Below, piece after piece: positions 37,105 to 47,563 of a DNA stretch of 64,000 nucleotides. The position numbers were made by a program, and so were the translations under genes. Position 1 is the stretch's first letter; each line of letters opens with the position of its first letter. Source of the DNA: Welwitschia mirabilis (lineage: Eukaryota; Gnetophyta; Gnetopsida; Welwitschiales); assembly GCA_051453625.1 (NCBI GenBank), contig JBOZIK010000001.1, positions 113,170,287 to 113,234,286 on the forward strand. Direction: 5' to 3'. The notes beneath the pieces are model-generated. The model worked only from the letters and a program-made list of their open reading frames with translations, was not told where the DNA came from and did no database searches.

Positions 37105-37419
37105 TGTAACCCTATAGTTTTATTTTATATTTTACTATTTAACATATATTATTGTTTCTTTGCTTTTCCTTTAGTCCCACATTGCTTAGGAATTTTTGTT
37201 GAAAGGACTTATGTCTTATAAATAAGTGGCTTATGTACTATTTTAAAGGCATTGAATAAAAGCTTGAATTCTTATATTTGTAGGACAATCATCCTCAAAG
37301 TGATTATTTGAGGCTAATGATCCTAAAAGTGATTACATGAAGGCCTAAACCCCTCATAGTGGTCACTCTACTTTCAATTCCTAGTTATATTTTGCAGAGT
37401 TATAACTAGGTTCATAACA
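37105..37419 (+). mobile_element. 5' LTR of the small gag-only element
   Basis: It starts TGTAACCCTATAGTTTTATT, ends GGTTCATAACA and is followed after two bases by an exact initiator tRNA-Met primer site. It carries the same TATA box (CTTATAAATAAGTGG, about 37215), the start-site region and about three of the 29-bp units. It pairs with 38764-39069. Confidence 0.85.
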
Positions 37420-37421
37420 TT

Positions 37422-37433
37422 TGGTATCAGAGC
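37422..37433 (+). promoter_or_regulatory. Primer binding site, initiator tRNA-Met, exact
   Basis: TGGTATCAGAGC two bases after the LTR end. It is the only undamaged primer site in the window, so this element may be younger than its neighbours. Confidence 0.9.
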
Positions 37434-37434
37434 T

Positions 37435-38763
37435 ATGGCTCTGTTGATGCACACACAGAAGAAAAAGATGTACAATGAGCTAAAGATTATATTAGAAGGA
37501 CATAAGAGAGAAATTCAAGAGATGAGGGCATATACCACTACTGCCATTAAGGATTTGAAAAAGATTATTACTAGATTNNNNNNNNNNNNNNNNNNNNNNN
37601 NNNNNNNNNNNNNNNNNNNNNNNNNNNNNNNNNNNNNNNNNNNNNNNNNNNNNNNNNNNNNNNNNNNNNNNNNNNNNNNNNNNNNNNNNNNNNNNNNNNN
37701 NNNNNNNNNNNNNNNNNNNNNNNNNNNNNNNNNNNNNNNNNNNNNNNNNNNNNNNNNNNNNNNNNNNNNNNNNNNNNNNNNNNNNNNNNNNNNNNNNNNN
37801 NNNNNNNNNNNNNNNNNNNNNNNNNNNNNNNNNNNNNNNNNNNNNNNNNNNNNNNNNNNNNNNNNNNNNNNNNNNNNNNNNNNNNNNNNNNNNNNNNNNN
37901 NNNNNNNNNNNNNNNNNNNNNNNNNNNNNNNNNNNNNNNNNNNNNNNNNNNNNNNNNNNNNNNNNNNNNNNNNNNNNNNNNNNNNNNNNNNNNNNNNNNN
38001 NNNNNNNNNNNNNNNNNNNNNNNNNNNNNNNNNNNNNNNNNNNNNNNNNNNNNNNNNNNNNNNNNNNNNNNNNNNNNNNNNNNNNNNNNNNNNNNNNNNN
38101 NNNNNNNNNNNNNNNNNNNNNNNNNNNNNNNNNNNNNNNNNNNNNNNNNNNNNNNNNNNNNNNNNNNNNNNNNNNNNNNNNNNNNNNNNNNNNNNNNNNN
38201 NNNNNNNNNNNNNNNNNNNNNNNNNNNNNNNNNNNNNNNNNNNNNNNNNNNNNNNNNNNNNNNNNNNNNNNNNNNNNNNNNNNNNNNNNNNNNNNNNNNN
38301 NNNNNNNNNNNNNNNNNNNNNNNNNNNNNNNNNNNNNNNNNNNNNNNNNNNNNNNNNNNNNNNNNNNNNNNNNNNNNNNNNCTAAGGGTTTTGAATCACT
38401 AAGGAGGGAGACTCAAGAATTGTATTCACCTAAAGATGCTGAATATTTTAATCTACAGAATAGAGAAATTCAAGATTTGGAGTCACAGAAGAAAGACATT
38501 CAAGATTTAAAATCTTAGAAGACATAAAATAAAGTGTTATGTAGGTGATAAAGAACATTATAGCGTTAAATGTGATTTTTGATTAAAGGTTTAATATCCA
38601 CCTATAAATGCTCTTTGATTTATGTAATAATGATACAAATGACATAAGGCTTTTGATAGGGTTGGCATTGAAGACACATGAGAATACCTTTATAAGCTCA
38701 AAGAAAAAGTTTCAGATTGACAACCTTGAGGATAAGCTTATTTTAAAGTGGGTTGGAATGATA
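37435..38763 (+). pseudogene. Gag-like reading frame of the small LTR element; no pol
   Basis: An ATG at 37435, just after the primer site, opens a frame reading MALLMHTQKKKMYNELKIIL and a helical, charged stretch (GHKREIQEMRAYTTTAIKDL), then an 804-N gap. After the gap the frame holds REIQDLESQKKDIQDL, then stops. About 30 codons later CYVGDKEHYSVKCDF (38545-38590) looks like a retrotransposon C-C-H-C knuckle with one Cys lost. Only about 180 bp separate the knuckle from the 3' LTR, so protease, integrase and RT are absent after gag, where they belong. The coiled-coil-like N-terminus is typical of plant gag. The gap length is unknown, but pol could not fit between gag start and knuckle in a normal order. 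Confidence 0.6.
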
Positions 38764-39069
38764 TGATCCTATAGTTTTATTTTATATTTTACTATTTAAC
38801 ATATATTGTTATTTCTCTGCTTTTCCTTTAGTCCCACATTACTTAGGAATTTTTGTTGAAAGGACTTACGTCCTATAAATAAGTGGCTTATGTACTGTTT
38901 TAAAGGCATTGAATAAAGACTTGAATTCTTATGTTTGGAGACTAATCACCCTTGAAGTGATTATTGGAGGATAATCACCCTTGAAGTGATTACATGGAGG
39001 CCTACCCCCTTAAAGTAACTCTACAATTTTGATGTTACATTTTACATAGTTACAACTAGGTTTGTAACA
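38764..39069 (+). mobile_element. 3' LTR of the small gag-only element
   Basis: It starts TGATCCTATAGTTTTATT, has TATA box CTATAAATAAGTGG, has two to three of the 29-bp units and ends AGGTTTGTAACA. Before it AAAGTGGGTTGGAATGA is a plausible polypurine tract. The bases after it (TGCTT) do not match those before the 5' LTR (AATGA), so a target duplication for the element itself is not seen. Confidence 0.85.
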
Positions 39070-39650
39070 TGCTTCTACAACTATTTTTGTCATGGACCTT
39101 CTCTCCTGTTCCTTAAAACCATTCTAAAATAGATTGTTTTCAATGTGTATCTCTTGATTTGGATGTGGATTCAAGTCTATCAAGTTCATGATTTCCTTCA
39201 TCTTTAAATCATGTGTTGCTTCTTCTTTGCTCATTTTTGCTTTGTAAATTTAAGACTCATAGGACATACATAAGTAGGGTTAGAAGGATTGCTTCTTAAG
39301 AATTTAGGTTCTTTTGATGTTAGATTTTGAAAAATATTTTCATAGAGTCCCACTTTTTGTGTCTCTTTCTTTATTGAATCATGCATTATCTCTGTGTCAC
39401 CATGTTAGCATAGATTCTTTTAGTTATCATGATCCACTTTCTAAATAATCATGTATGTTCATATATGAAAATGAATAGATTTTATGTGGAGACATTTATA
39501 TTTTGATATAAATAAAAGGAAGGGGGAAGGGAAAAGAAAAGAAAAAAGAGGAGAAGAGGGGTTTGTTTTTTAGCTCCTATTTTTTAGGTTTAGTTAGCTT
39601 ATTGCCTAAAGAAGTAGTATTTATTTTTTTGTAAAACTAAAATGAAAGAA
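39070..39650 (+). other. Copia internal sequence right of the nested element, unassigned
   Basis: No recognisable protein. It contains a purine tract (39515-39560). By position it is the leader or gag 5' part of the plus-strand copia. Confidence 0.35.
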
Positions 39651-40950
39651 AAATTTTACTTTAAGATTAAATTTCCATCATTAAATAATTCAATATAAAA
39701 ATCATGATTGAATATTACCTTTATTATAAATATTTATTTGATCTCATAGAAAATGAAGAAATTATGTATGATGGTACTAATGAAAATTTTTGAAAGAGAA
39801 TTAATTAAAAAGCAATTATTTTGATTAGGTAGTGGATTAATCTTAGTAGTATTAGTCACATAATAAAGGCAATGGAAGCTCATTAACTCTGGATAAAATT
39901 AGAAAGGCTATATGATCATAATAATGCATAGAATAAATCATTCATGATAAGGATGGTTATAAATCTAAAGTCCAAGAATTAAAAATATATTACAAGACAT
40001 CTAAATAAGTTTTAGGAGTTGCTAAATCAATTGGCCATGATGAAGCTTGCATTAGATGAGGAGGTATAAGCATTAATTCTATTAAGTTCATTACCTGATA
40101 GTGGGAAAACTATGGTAATTTCTCTCAATAATTTAGCTTTAAATGGGAATCTAACTCTGAGAATGATCAAAGATAGCATACTTAATAAATAAGCTAGAAG
40201 AAAGGAAAAAGACTAGTCCTCCTCTAAATTTGATGGACTTATTACACAAAAAAGAGATAGAACCATGAGTAGAAACTCTTAAGAAAGAGATAATAGAGAT
40301 TTTTGCAATAAAAAAGAGAGATGTAAAAGCCACTTAAAATTAAAAAAAAAGGATCTCTTACTATTACTATGGCAAACCTAGGCATTTTAAGAAGGAATAG
40401 AGGAGATTTAAAAAGGATCAAGCCATAGGAAAAGTGAATGAAAGAAGAGAGAAGACAATTTAGAAATAGTTGCTTCTAATGATAGAGATGTTGTTCTCAT
40501 CTCAAATGAAGGTTATCTTAACCTAATCTATAAAAATTCTACATGCGTAATTGACTCTATAGCTTCCTTTCAAATTACTAGTTGTAGAGATTCCTTTTTA
40601 TCCTACATGAATGACAAATTTGGATGTTTAGTATGGGAAATGATGTAAAATACACCATTTCTAGCATTAGAAACATATGACTTGAGACTAATGATAAACA
40701 TAAACTGATTCTCAGAGATGTTAGGTATGTTTGAGATGCTTCTTTTAATGTAATATTAGTAAGTTAATTTGATGATAAAGGATACTTTAGTCACTTCAGT
40801 GATGAAGGATGGAAACTTATAAAAGGATTTCTACTATTAGGTAAAGAAAAGAAGAAAATCTCCCTCTACTTTAATCAAGTCAAACTTGTGAAAGGATTCC
40901 TAAATGTAGTAGAACAAGAATTTTCTATTGAACTATGGCATAGAAGAGTT
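39651..40950 (+). pseudogene. Copia gag and protease
   Basis: Gag pieces: LLNQLAMMKLALDEEV*ALILLSSLP (40010-40095), the copia UBN2-type stretch ending in L-L-x-S-L-P, then the knuckle region YYYYGKPRHFKKE* (40359-40400). This is C-Y-Y-C-G-K-P-G-H-F-K-K-D-C with both first Cys now Tyr, Gly now Arg and the last Cys codon a stop. The protease follows with CVIDSIASFQITSCRDSF (40536-40590): D-S-G-A-S is D-S-I-A-S. Gag packages RNA; the protease matures the polyprotein. Broken by many stops. Confidence 0.75.
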
Positions 40951-42010
40951 GGTTACTTCAGTAACAAGGATTTGTAAGTTCTTATTAAGAAAGGGATTTT
41001 TCCTAAAATGACATGTACATATTTAAGATCTTATGCTCACTATTTAACCTGAAAACCACATAGAGTCTCTTTCATACACTCCCTCCATCTAGGAAAAATA
41101 ATGTCTTAGAGTTAACTCATATGGATGTATGTTTCATGTGAGATAGAACAGTTGATGGAGCATTGTATTTTTAGAACATTTATTAATAATTAATCAAGAA
41201 AGATATCAAGCTTTGTCTTGAAAACTAGAGATCAAGTGCTTAGTACATTGAAGCAATTCCATGTTAAAGTAGAAAGGCAAACTAGAAGGAAATTGAAATG
41301 TATAAAATTAGGTAACAGTGATGAATTTAGAGGACTTTTTAAAGATTACTACAACTATCATGAGATTAGGCTTGCAGCGATAGTATTAAAGACTCCAAAG
41401 CATAATGGGATGGCTAAGAATGTGAATAGAACCATACAGGAGAGAATTGTATATATTCTTTCTCATGCAAAGCCTCCTAAATCTTTCTAAGATGAGGCAA
41501 TGAGGATAACCATTAATTTAATTAATCTTTGTCCTTTCAAATATCTATATAGTAACATTTCTAATGGAATTTCAATAAGAAAAGATATACCCTATGACTA
41601 TTTAAAGGTTTTAAGTTTCAAGGAATTTGTTCACATTCTCAGATATGAAAGGCCCAAGCTTGATGAGAGGAAAAAATAATATATTTTCTTTAGTTATGTA
41701 TATTATGAGTTTGGTTAGAGGTTGTGGGATCATGAGGATAAGAAAATCATTAGAAGTGAAGATGTTGTATTATTAGAAGACCAAATTATTAAACACTTAA
41801 AGAAAGAAGAAAAGCCAAAGTTTGTTAACAAAGAGATTATTAATCTACATGAAGCCTTACCTCCATCTATTATACATAAGGATCACAAGGGATATGTATA
41901 GAATATTAAAGGAGATGTAGTTTAAGAGCCTGCATCCTTTATTCCCACAATTAAGGATATTGTACCATAATAGCATCTAGATCAGACTTCTTCTAAATCA
42001 TTAGTAGAGA
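40951..42010 (+). pseudogene. Copia integrase (GAG-pre-integrase, core, C-terminal block)
   Basis: WHRRVGYFSNKDL (about 40930-40975) is the GAG-pre-integrase motif. An open stretch of 90 codons at 41218-41490 covers the core: TLKQFHVKVERQTRRKLKCI, KLGNSDEFRGLFKDYY, TPKHNGMAKNVNRTIQERIV and ILSHAKPPKSF. The T-D-N-G-G-E-[FY] motif is LGNSDEF (Asp lost), and the Glu of N-G-V-A-E is Lys (AAG). Then YGYRLWD-type and IIRSEDVVLLEDQ (41740-41790), the S-R-D-V-x-F-x-E block. Inactive. Confidence 0.88.
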
Positions 42011-42059
42011 ATTAATTGAGAAGGTCTACCAAACAATGTTAGTCTTCTAGAAGATATTT

Positions 42060-43640
42060 TCTTGATGGATATGTGCTACCTATAGATGTAAGAGAATCAA
42101 AGAGCTACTAGGAATTCATATCATGTGAGCATAAAAAAGAATGGTTCAAGGCCATGGATGAGGAGATGTAGTCTTTACATGATAATAACACCTATGAGTT
42201 CATGAAATTATCAAAAGATAAAAAGGCACTTAACAATGATTGGATCTTTCAATCAAATATTAAGCAAAATAATTCATAAACAACATACAAGGCATGATTG
42301 ATTGTGAAAGGATTTAGTGAAAAAAAAGGATATTAACTTTGAAGAAATATTCTCACTCATGGTAAAGATGTCTTCTATTAGAGGAGTTGTAAAACTAGTT
42401 ATTAGGTTTAATCCAAATATTGAACAACTTGATGTAAAGGATACCTTCCTTTATGGTGACTTAGAGGAATAGATCGATACAAAGAAAATTAAGTTAAAGA
42501 TAAGTAGAACCTTGTGTGTAGATTAAAAATTTTTTTATATAGATCTAACTAAGCATAAACACAATGGAATAGAAAATTTAGTTCCTTCATGAGGGAGAAT
42601 CAATACAAGAAGACTACTTCTGATCATTTGGTATTTGTAAAGAAATTCTCCCATGGTGATTTTATCATACTTTTGCTTTATGTTGATGATATGTTAATAG
42701 TTGGCCCTAATACTAAGAAAAACAATAAGTGGAAAGAAGAGGTAAGTAGGCAATTTGTAATGAGAAATGTAGGACTAGAAAAGCAAATGCTTGACATGAA
42801 AATCTCTAGAGATAGCAAAAGAAGAAAATTATGGCTATCTTAGAAAAGATATATTGAGAAAATGCTATAAAGTTTTAACATAAGCAAAGAAAAATAAATA
42901 CTTTCTTCACTTGTAAGTTACTTTAAGCTTAGTTCCAAGCAAAGTCCTACAAGTAAGAAAGGTATGCTTAAGACTACATATTACACATGTTATTGGGGTT
43001 ATTAGTCAGCTACTTGTAATTTTTGATAGAGTACATTTAGAATAGTAAAATCAATTCTTAGATATTTTGGATATGCCTTCAAGTTATGTTTGTTTTATGG
43101 TCATGACAAACTTCTGCTTATTGAATAGATAGATGCAGATATGATTGAAGATATTGGTTGTAGAAAATTCATATCAGGATACTTGATGATCTTTGTAAGG
43201 GAAGTTGTCTCACAACAATTAAAACTATAAAACTATCTTTCTTTGTCCATGATTAAGGAAAAAATATATTGTAATTACTAAAGCTAATAAGGAGTTACTA
43301 TGGATGAATAAATTTCTATTAGAACTAGAACATAATAACACAAGGTTGTAAATTTCTATTAGAACTAGAACATAATAACACAAGGTTGTCCTTTACTATG
43401 ATAGTCAGAGTGTCATCCATATTAGTAAGAATTCTACCTTTTCACTTAAGGATCAAACATATTGATGTAAGGTATCATTGAATTCAAGATGCCTTAGAAA
43501 TGAAGTTGTTGTATGTAGAGAAAGTCCATACTAATGAGAATCGGTTGAATATGATTTTTAAATAACTTTCCTAAGAAAAACTTGATACATGTAAAAGGAA
43601 GCTAGGGTTTCTATAACCCTCCATGTAAGTTGTGAGGAGG
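42060..43640 (+). pseudogene. Copia reverse transcriptase and RNase H
   Basis: EWFKAMDEEM*SLHDNNTYE (42140-42200) is the usual RT entry. The 42589-42843 open frame holds LVFVKKFSHGDFIILLLYVD and DMLIVGPN with YVDD intact, then LDMKISRDSKRRKLWLS* (the L-G-[MI]-x-I-x-R-[DN] motif with Gly now Asp). RNase H pieces: ILRYFGYAFKLCL (43050-43095), DADMIEDIGCRKFISGYLM (43130-43190) and, after frameshifts, a YYDSQSVIHISKNSTF-like stretch (43395-43440). A perfect 40-bp tandem duplication (43310-43389) shifts the frame. The element type is close to the common plant Tork-like copia by motif wording. Confidence 0.88.
43310..43389 (+). repeat. Perfect 40-bp tandem duplication inside RNase H
   Basis: 43310-43349 and 43350-43389 are identical, starting AAATTTCTATTAGAACTAGA and ending CACAAGGTTGT. 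They have no mismatch in a region otherwise full of decay. 40 is not a multiple of three, so it causes a frameshift. Confidence 0.95.
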
Positions 43641-43979
43641 AAATTATTAGATTATCCATTGTTACATGGAGGAGATTATATATTGGATACAACTGGCATT
43701 AAAGCTAGAGGTAATTGGCATTTAAGGTAATTGACATTATTAAGTGACTAACACCAATAAAAATTGGATAATACAATAGCTATAAATTTAGGTGAATTAT
43801 ACATAATGAATAATAGGAATAGAGATAAAACCATCTTTTACATGTGTATATTGGTCTTGGAAATTTAGATGTGCTAGCTTAATTTGTAAGTCCAATTCTT
43901 TATTTCTTGTGTGTGTATTTAAAGACTTAAAAATTAAATCTTGAGCTAGAATCCTATCACTCTTATATTCTTTTCAATC
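43632..43979 (+). mobile_element. Polypurine tract and 3' LTR of the plus-strand copia
   Basis: GTGAGGAGGAAA (43632-43643) precedes a sequence aligning with the 5' LTR at 35359 (ACATGGAGGAGATTAT, GCATTAAAGCTAGAGG, TAGCTATAAATTTAGG, ATAAAACCATCTTT). The right end is uncertain. CTTTG occurs just before the 5' LTR (35354-35358) and again at 43980-43984, which could be the target duplication and would place the end at 43979. Confidence 0.65.
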
Positions 43980-44249
43980 CTTTGAAGCCAAGACACTATA
44001 TAAGATGCTGGGATTATTTTGGTTTACAAGTTTGATTTGTTTATCATGTCATAATTGTTTCATGGCTTTGTGTCCATCAAAGTTTATAATACTTACTTCT
44101 TCCTTACTACTAATGTAATACTTCATGTAGAATGAATGCTCACATTATGTTCTTCTCTACCTTTATCATCTTTAAGCCATGGATTATAAACAATTAATAC
44201 ATCTTGGGATGTAAGGCATGATGTCACTCCTTCATTTAAATTTAGTTAT

Positions 44250-45304
44250 GATTCTTCCATTGGAGTTATACTATTCTGTTCTTTGCACAAAGCACATTCT
44301 TCTTATAATTATTATGGCATCCTTTGACTATAGGAATTTTTTTGTTTAGTTTTCAATCTTGTAAGTATTATGGCATCCTTTTTTTACTTGGATTCCCTCA
44401 CCATCATGTCTTTACTATAAGATTTATCTAACATTTTTCTTAATACTTTGTTGGAATTCTACTTTTGTGGATTTAATCTTTACCTTTTATAGACTTATTT
44501 CATCCTTAGATTCAATGCCTTTGTAATTGAGGTTCTTCTTAATACATCTTGATAACTGCATAGTATTCATGAATGAGGAGTGGGAAAAGAAAGTTATTCC
44601 TAATATCTAGTTGCAAGTCATTTAGGTATCTAGCAATATATTGGTCTTTTATATCAATCTATTATTACTAATACACAATGCCAAGAACTTGGAATTCTTT
44701 TCATAAATACTTTGTCTTATTTTTGATCAAGAAAAAATCCTAGCACTACATGAAACCACTGATTGCATTCTATAAGTCTATGTTTATGTCCACCAATAAA
44801 AGTATTATGTGGGATTCTTATAAGATCTAAACTTCCAATCATAAACTAGTACTTTTCATGTTTTTAGACACTCCTTTCCACTTCTCATGTGCGTATTTAC
44901 TTCTTTTCATTGTCCAAACTCTCATCCTATAAATTATCCTACTATTTTATTGTAAATCCATGTGCCAATTTATGTAATATTATTATTGCCAATTTTACCT
45001 TTAATATTCTTAGTTTCATATCCCTTTAAATAGAAATACAACTCTATTTATTAAACCCAATTTATTAAGGATCCCATATTCTTTGCATTAAATATAATAG
45101 ACTTATCATAATGAGTGCTTTTTCTTATGGGTTTTATGATTGGTCATAGAAAACTATAGTTTTCCTCCTCTTTATTTCATAGCCATCATGCCATAATTAC
45201 ACATTACCTTTATACATATCTATAATTTATCACTATCTCCTCTTTCTTATATGATTATCTTTTAGAAACAGGTCTTCAACTACTTCTCTTTCTTGGATAG
45301 CCAT
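44250..45304 (-). pseudogene. Ty3/gypsy gag (right part of split minus-strand element)
   Basis: ATG at 45304 (minus) opens MAIQEREVVEDLFLKDNHIR about 20 bases inside the primer site. Further down the minus strand QYIARYLNDLQLDIRNN (about 44660-44600) matches the retrotransposon gag motif in which a poorly conserved helix is followed by [QE]-x-[VI]-x-[RK]-[YF]-x-x-G-L. A possible knuckle near 44300 is too worn to call. The pol of the same element continues at 35350-33120 beyond the plus-strand copia insertion. Confidence 0.6.
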
Positions 45305-45324
45305 CTTTCCATAACAAACTTGAC

Positions 45325-45335
45325 TCTAATACAAG
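45325..45335 (-). promoter_or_regulatory. Primer binding site of the minus-strand gypsy, decayed tRNA-Met type
   Basis: The minus strand reads TTGTATTAGAG where TGGTATCAGAG is expected, beside the LTR edge and before the gag ATG. Confidence 0.5.
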
Positions 45336-45336
45336 T

Positions 45337-46176
45337 TGATGTAATGTAGCCTAGAAATTGCTTTGCAACAAATTTGGCTACAAACTTTTATTTACTAATA
45401 TGTTATATACTTATTTTATTTTATTATCTAAAGCATGCTATAATTAGAGCTATTATATTTTTAGTGTTGATATGTTTTAAAAAATTAATTCATGAAAATC
45501 ATATTTTATGCAATATTTGTTTAAAAGAATTTAATTCATGGAATTAAAACTAAATGACACCTACCAAGTACCTTTTAAATATCATGGAAGCAACATGAAT
45601 ACTCTCTTAAATAATATTTGAAGTAAGATAAGAAGGTGAAGAAGTTAATTTATGGAGAGGTCATAAAAAGGTAAAAAAGTTAATTCATAAAAGTTTGTTT
45701 AAGATAAAAAGATGAGAAGTTGAAGTAACATGAGTAGCCTCTTAAGTAACATAAGAAGTATAAGAAGTTAAATCATGGAGTATCCATGAGAAGTTGCAAA
45801 AGTTGATGATAACATATAAGATGAGAACTTGAAGTAACATGATTATCCACTTGTATAATATTTGAAGTCACTTAAGAAATTTAAGAAGTTAATTTGTGAA
45901 GAAGTCATGAGAAGTAAAAAAGTAAACTTAAAGAAAGTTACTTAATTGAAAGTTACTTTAGAAAATTTAAAGTAACATAAAAGGTTAAAAAAATTAATTC
46001 ATAAGATTATGTGAAGCTCAAAGGTACATGTACTAAAGTAGATTTATGAGATCATTCAAGACTCATTAAGGATCCATAATTGACTCTATGGAACTCATTA
46101 AAGTGCCTAAGAAAGGCATCAAAGTACCTCTTAAAGAATATAAAAAGGGAACCTTGAATAATATGAGAATATTTAC
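45337..46176 (-). mobile_element. Probable 5' LTR of the minus-strand gypsy, with internal tandem repeats
   Basis: Plus-strand edges TGATGTAATG (45337) and ATATTTACA (46176) give a minus-strand LTR beginning TGTAAATATTCTC and ending CATTACATCA next to the primer site. Inside, three worn units start with GAAG(C/T)AACATGA at 45587, 45722 and 45831 and share GAAGTTAATT(T/C)..GGAG and CATGAGAAGT segments. No matching LTR was found at the left end, so the edges rest on the primer site and terminal bases only. Confidence 0.45.
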
Positions 46177-46421
46177 AATATGTTGTATGCTTATTTTTTA
46201 TGTTTTTTGTATTATACATTCTTACATATATTAATATTCCATTTTAAGAGGTTAATTCTATTTATCTTTAGTTTTAAATATTCAAAATTACATTTCATCT
46301 TTTATCAAGAATTAAAAATTCAAAACTACATTTAATTTTGAGATTTTTACTCATTTTTATTAAGTAATAATAAAAAATAGTTACCTTATACATTTAAAGA
46401 TTTAAGATTACATGTAATTGT

Positions 46422-46612
46422 TATGGGGGATATTCCAACTTATGGGGTACTTATTCTTTAGTCAAGAGGTCATGTGTTTAAACCTTTGGATGTCATACTT
46501 AGCATGCTATGAGGTCCTAGGCATAACTAAAGTATTTGTTTAGACGATCATAATAGCTATACTTTTGGGAGAAGACATAGTTACTAATAGTTTCAAGTTT
46601 AAAATTCTTAAA
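46422..46612 (+). mobile_element. tRNA-derived SINE, copy 1
   Basis: The head GGGGGATATTCCAACTTATGG is followed by CAAGAGGTCATGTGTTTAAACC (B box as GTTTAAACC), then the body CATACTTAGCATGCTATGAGGTCC.., ATTTGTTTAGACGATCATAATAGC.., GACATAGTTACTAA and a tail CAAGTTTAAAATTC. All family members show these in this order. Confidence 0.7.
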
Positions 46613-46704
46613 AAATTCCAATATCAAATAGAATTAAATAATTTAAAAAATAATTAATTAAAATAGTTGATTAATAATTATTAAGTAATAATAAAAATAA
46701 CCAC

Positions 46705-46906
46705 CTTGAATTTGGGGGAATGTCAAACTTAAACTTTTAGTAACTATACCTTTCCTAACGAATTAAACTGCTATAGTCACCCAAACAAAGAATTTTACTT
46801 TAGTCTAGGGCCTCATAATATGTTAATTAGATAATTTCAAGAGTTAAACCTATGACCTCTTAAATCGTAGATGAGTATTCCATCGATTAGACTACTATGC
46901 CATTAG
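46705..46906 (-). mobile_element. tRNA-derived SINE, copy 2 (inverted relative to copy 1)
   Basis: The minus strand reads GGCATAGTAGTCTAATCGATGG (A-box region TAGTCTAATCGATGG), then GATTTAAGAGGTCATAGGTT, then a body as in copy 1. It lies tail to tail with copy 1, about 90 bp apart. Confidence 0.7.
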
Positions 46907-47040
46907 AAATTACCTAATGTTTACACAAAATAATTAGCTAACTATTTGTATTTCTTCATCACCTTTAATAAAATAATCCTAATATGATAGCATATATTTT
47001 TAATTTTTTATTAAAAATTATTTTATAATTATTTTTAAGC

Positions 47041-47235
47041 TAATGGATTGGTAGTTAAACTAGTAAGATAATTATTCTCTATGTTAAGATCATGGTTTAA
47101 AAATTTGAATACCTTACTTTAGCATACTATATAGCCATTGACATAAAATTATTTGTTTGCATGATCATAGTAGTTGTACTTCCAATAGAGACATAGTTAT
47201 TAAAAGTTTGAATTAACTATACTTTTAAGAATAAA
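47041..47235 (+). mobile_element. tRNA-derived SINE, copy 3
   Basis: CTAATGGATTGGTAGTTAAAC, ..GATCATGGTTTAAAAATTTG, TTAGCATACTATATAGCC, ATTTGTTTGCATGATCATAG, GACATAGTTATTAAAAGTTT: the family landmarks in order. Confidence 0.7.
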
Positions 47236-47257
47236 AATTTTGATGTGATGTTAGATT

Positions 47258-47440
47258 TGAAAAGTTTTAATGACCATACCTCCCCTTAAAAGTATAGCCA
47301 TAAAAAATTCCCAAAAAAATGATTTGTTTATGCTCAGATGCTCATGGCATCCTAATTAGGTCATTCAAAGGTTCAAACTTACAACATCCTAATAGAGGAC
47401 AAGTGTTCCACTAGTTGGAATAGCATCCCATTACTTAGTC
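47258..47440 (-). mobile_element. tRNA-derived SINE, copy 4 (tail to tail with copy 3)
   Basis: The minus strand opens GGGATGCTATTCCAACTAGTGG and has GTAAGTTTGAACC (B box, best kept of the family) and then the shared body. Only about 20 bp separate its tail from copy 3's tail, so transcripts through both could fold into a long hairpin. Confidence 0.72.
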
Positions 47441-47563
47441 ACTAATTTTTTAAACAAAATATTTTTTAAATAGTTTAACATCCCCTACTTTATACAATGT
47501 ATTTTCCTAAAGTTTTTAAAAAAATTTTTTTAAATAAGGTATTTTATTGTGAAAGAATATGAT

